Position numbers and translations under genes: made by a program
Notes under the pieces: generated by a model
The model's input: the letters and a program-made list of their open reading frames with translations, nothing else
Database searches by the model: none
What the model was told of the DNA's origin: nothing
Source of the DNA: Acetobacteraceae bacterium
Lineage (GTDB): Bacteria > Pseudomonadota > Alphaproteobacteria > Acetobacterales > Acetobacteraceae
Direction of reading: 5' to 3'
Assembly (NCBI GenBank): GCA_003506895.1
Contig: DNXO01000098.1
Location: 1-13,303 of the forward strand
Length of the DNA stretch: 13,303 nucleotides
Shown: positions 12,046-13,303 of the stretch, in pieces
Layout: the number at the start of each line of letters is the position of its first letter
Position numbering within the stretch: the stretch's first letter is position 1

Positions 12046-12359
12046 GGCGATCTCCAGTAACGTTGCGGCGACCGGCACCACGCCGGTTCGCGCTCTTAGG
12101 GGCCGCCGCGAAATAAACCGATCGATAGACGGAAGCCGCCGGCCCAGCATCGTCATGGCGGGCGAAGGCCCGCCATCCACGCCTTTTACTCGAGCAGCAC
12201 CGCAAGGCATGGATGGCGGCCCTTCGCCCGCCATGACGGTCTCCACCGGCTGTGCGTCCATCGAAGCGGTTATTTCGCCGCGTATCCTTAAGCGGATAAT
12301 TGTGGACGACCGATCCATTAAGAAATAGAAAATCAGACAAGATAGGATTTCGATTTCTT
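12046..12359. other. Intergenic region between wrbA and the LysR-type gene
   Basis: This 314-bp divergent control region holds the palindromic repeat copy 2 (12151-12238) and an AT-rich dyad next to the regulator start (12319-12360). No convincing small gene or RNA gene is seen in the remainder. Confidence 0.6.
12151..12238. repeat. Dispersed palindromic intergenic repeat, copy 2
   Basis: The arms at 12151-12185 and 12204-12238 are inverted repeats of 35 nt with two mismatches around an 18-nt centre. The left arm begins CGTCATGGCGGGCGAAGGCC, the same as copy 1 at 1179. Transcribed, it forms a very stable hairpin. It lies between divergent genes, so here it is not simply a terminator. Confidence 0.85.
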
Positions 12360-12360
12360 A
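12319..12360. promoter_or_regulatory. AT-rich dyad ending at the LysR-type start codon
   Basis: TAAGAAATAGAAAATC (12319-12334) and GATTTCGATTTCTTA (12346-12360) are near-perfect inverted repeats 11 nt apart. The last A of the right arm is the A of the ATG. As DNA this could be an autoregulatory operator; as RNA it would bury the start codon in a stem. No ordinary Shine-Dalgarno lies before the ATG. It stands out from its GC-rich surroundings. Confidence 0.5.
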
Positions 12361-13262
12361 TGTCCCGGCTACCCGATCTGGAAGGTATGGCGATCTTCGC
12401 CAAAATCGCCGAAACCCGAGGCATCACCGCGGCGGCGGCCGATCTTGGGTTATCCGCCCCTACCGTCTCCAAGGCACTCGCTCGGCTGGAGCAGCGTCTG
12501 GGCTCGCGCCTGCTGAACCGCACATCCCGCCGCTTTGCCCTGACCGATGCCGGCACCGCCCTGGCCGAGCGAGCCTCCCGCCTGCTGGCCGACGCGGAGG
12601 CCGCGCAGGACGCCATGCTGGCGCAATCCGCCACGCCGCGCGGGCTGGTGCGGCTGGCGGTGCCGATGTCGTTCGGCGTCAGTCAGGTCGCCCCCATCCT
12701 GCCCGCGTTCCTGCTGCGATATCCGGACGTCTCGGTTGACCTGCACCTGAGCGACGCCGTGGTGGATCTGATCGGCGACGGCTTCGATATCGCGCTGCGT
12801 GTCGGCGCGATGCCCGATTCTTCGTTACGCGCTCGGCGGCTGGCGTCCGTTCCGGGTATCGTCGTGGCGGCGCCCAGCTACCTGGCGCGCCGAGGCCGCC
12901 CGGCGCACCCGTCCGACCTGGCGGCCCACGACTGCTTCACCTACGCCTATCTGCGAACCCGCGACGCCTGGCATTTCACCAACGCAGACGGCGAGGACGT
13001 AACCGTCCGCCTGCGCGGGCGCATGCGGGTCAACAACGGCGAGGCATTGCTACCCGCCGCCATCGCCGGCCTGGGCATCGCCGCCCTTCCCGAATTCATC
13101 GCTCGGCAGCCAGTGGCCGAGGGTCTGCTGGAACCAGTACTGACCGACTGGTCCGGCTCACGGTCAAGCCTGTACCTGGTGACCCCGCCGAACGGACCCC
13201 GCCCCGCGCGAGTGCGCGCGCTGATGGACTTCTTCATCGACCATCTGTCGTGGACGGATTGA
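12360..13262 (+). CDS. LysR-type transcriptional regulator
   Basis: A 300-residue LTTR. The N-terminal winged helix-turn-helix spans residues 6-65, with GITAAAADLGLSAPTVSKAL (21-40) as the HTH and RLEQRLGSRLLNRTSRRFAL (42-61) as the wing region. A linker helix follows, and the effector-binding domain starts at about residue 93 (RGLVRLAVPMSFG). This matches the common family with aromatic or small-acid co-inducers, but the ligand is unknown. I chose the ATG at 12360 because MSRLPDLEGMAIFAKIAE is the normal LTTR beginning; an in-frame extension to 12300 is not conserved in type. Divergent placement beside wrbA suggests that it controls wrbA and itself. It ends just before repeat copy 3. Confidence 0.93.
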   Translation: MSRLPDLEGMAIFAKIAETRGITAAAADLGLSAPTVSKALARLEQRLGSRLLNRTSRRFALTDAGTALAERASRLLADAEAAQDAMLAQSATPRGLVRLAVPMSFGVSQVAPILPAFLLRYPDVSVDLHLSDAVVDLIGDGFDIALRVGAMPDSSLRARRLASVPGIVVAAPSYLARRGRPAHPSDLAAHDCFTYAYLRTRDAWHFTNADGEDVTVRLRGRMRVNNGEALLPAAIAGLGIAALPEFIARQPVAEGLLEPVLTDWSGSRSSLYLVTPPNGPRPARVRALMDFFIDHLSWTD

Positions 13263-13277
13263 CGCACGGCCCTTAGT

Positions 13278-13303
13278 CGTCATGGCGGGCGCAGGCCATA
13301 GGC
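13278..13303. repeat. Dispersed palindromic repeat, copy 3, cut by the window end
   Basis: CGTCATGGCGGGCGCAGGCC at 13278-13297 matches the arm of copies 1 and 2 with one change. Only the left arm is visible before the window ends. Confidence 0.6.

Noticed and set aside
11335..12060. 241-codon plus-strand open frame opposite wrbA
   Set aside because: Arg/His-rich low-complexity translation with no family signs; wrbA on the minus strand explains the region.
12046..12318. 91-codon N-terminal extension of WrbA
   Set aside because: It runs through the palindromic repeat, and WrbA proteins are about 200 residues; the GTG at 12045 has a proper ribosome site.
1..13303. CRISPR arrays, tRNA, rRNA, riboswitches or prophage genes
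   Set aside because: No regularly spaced direct repeats, no cloverleaf-like or conserved RNA sequence, and no phage structural or integrase gene were seen.

Overview
The window is GC-rich DNA that looks like an alphaproteobacterial chromosome, most likely Rhodospirillales/Acetobacteraceae. The evidence is codon bias, a chorismate mutase - hisC - tyrA operon, and GTG starts with short translational overlaps. No taxonomic search was run, so this is a judgement from pattern.

Left flank (1-2640): a luciferase-like flavin-dependent monooxygenase gene (plus strand) faces a VOC/glyoxalase-fold gene (minus strand) across a palindromic intergenic repeat. Next come a minus-strand parD antitoxin and its parE toxin. 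The toxin reading frame runs to its natural end but is broken by one internal TAA codon. parD has a near-consensus promoter overlapped by a perfect 15-bp palindrome, and its mRNA is predicted to be leaderless or nearly so.

Accessory island (about 2643-7481): three genes that look less GC-rich than the flanks. A plus-strand DNA cytosine-C5 methyltransferase converges, with a 108-bp tail-to-tail overlap, on a minus-strand pair joined by a 4-nt GTGA overlap. The first of that pair is a 780-aa protein with a MutL/Hsp90/MORC-like GHKL ATPase at the N-terminus and a histidine-kinase-like GHKL ATPase at the C-terminus. The second is a receiver-domain protein whose C-terminal region carries an RNKLAH (R-x4-H) motif, as in HEPN RNase domains. 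I read the set as a candidate self/non-self discrimination or anti-phage cassette: a modifying enzyme, an ATPase/kinase sensor and a phosphorelay-controlled HEPN effector. This is inference; no restriction endonuclease is visible.

Island border (7482-8429): an internally deleted IS5-type element (7486-8427, flanked by TA) sits exactly in the tyrA stop codon and changes TAA to TAG without altering the protein. The outer 12 bases of its left end recur in inverted orientation at 2631-2642, so the island is bracketed by a perfect 12-bp inverted repeat.

Right flank (8427-13303): the minus-strand operon chorismate mutase - hisC - tyrA (aromatic amino acid synthesis, with 4-bp and 8-bp overlaps), then wrbA (minus strand, flavodoxin-like quinone oxidoreductase), a divergent LysR-type regulator whose start codon sits at the edge of an AT-rich dyad, and two more copies of the palindromic repeat. 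The island kinase operon lies directly downstream of tyrA in the same orientation, so it may be expressed partly by read-through from that operon.
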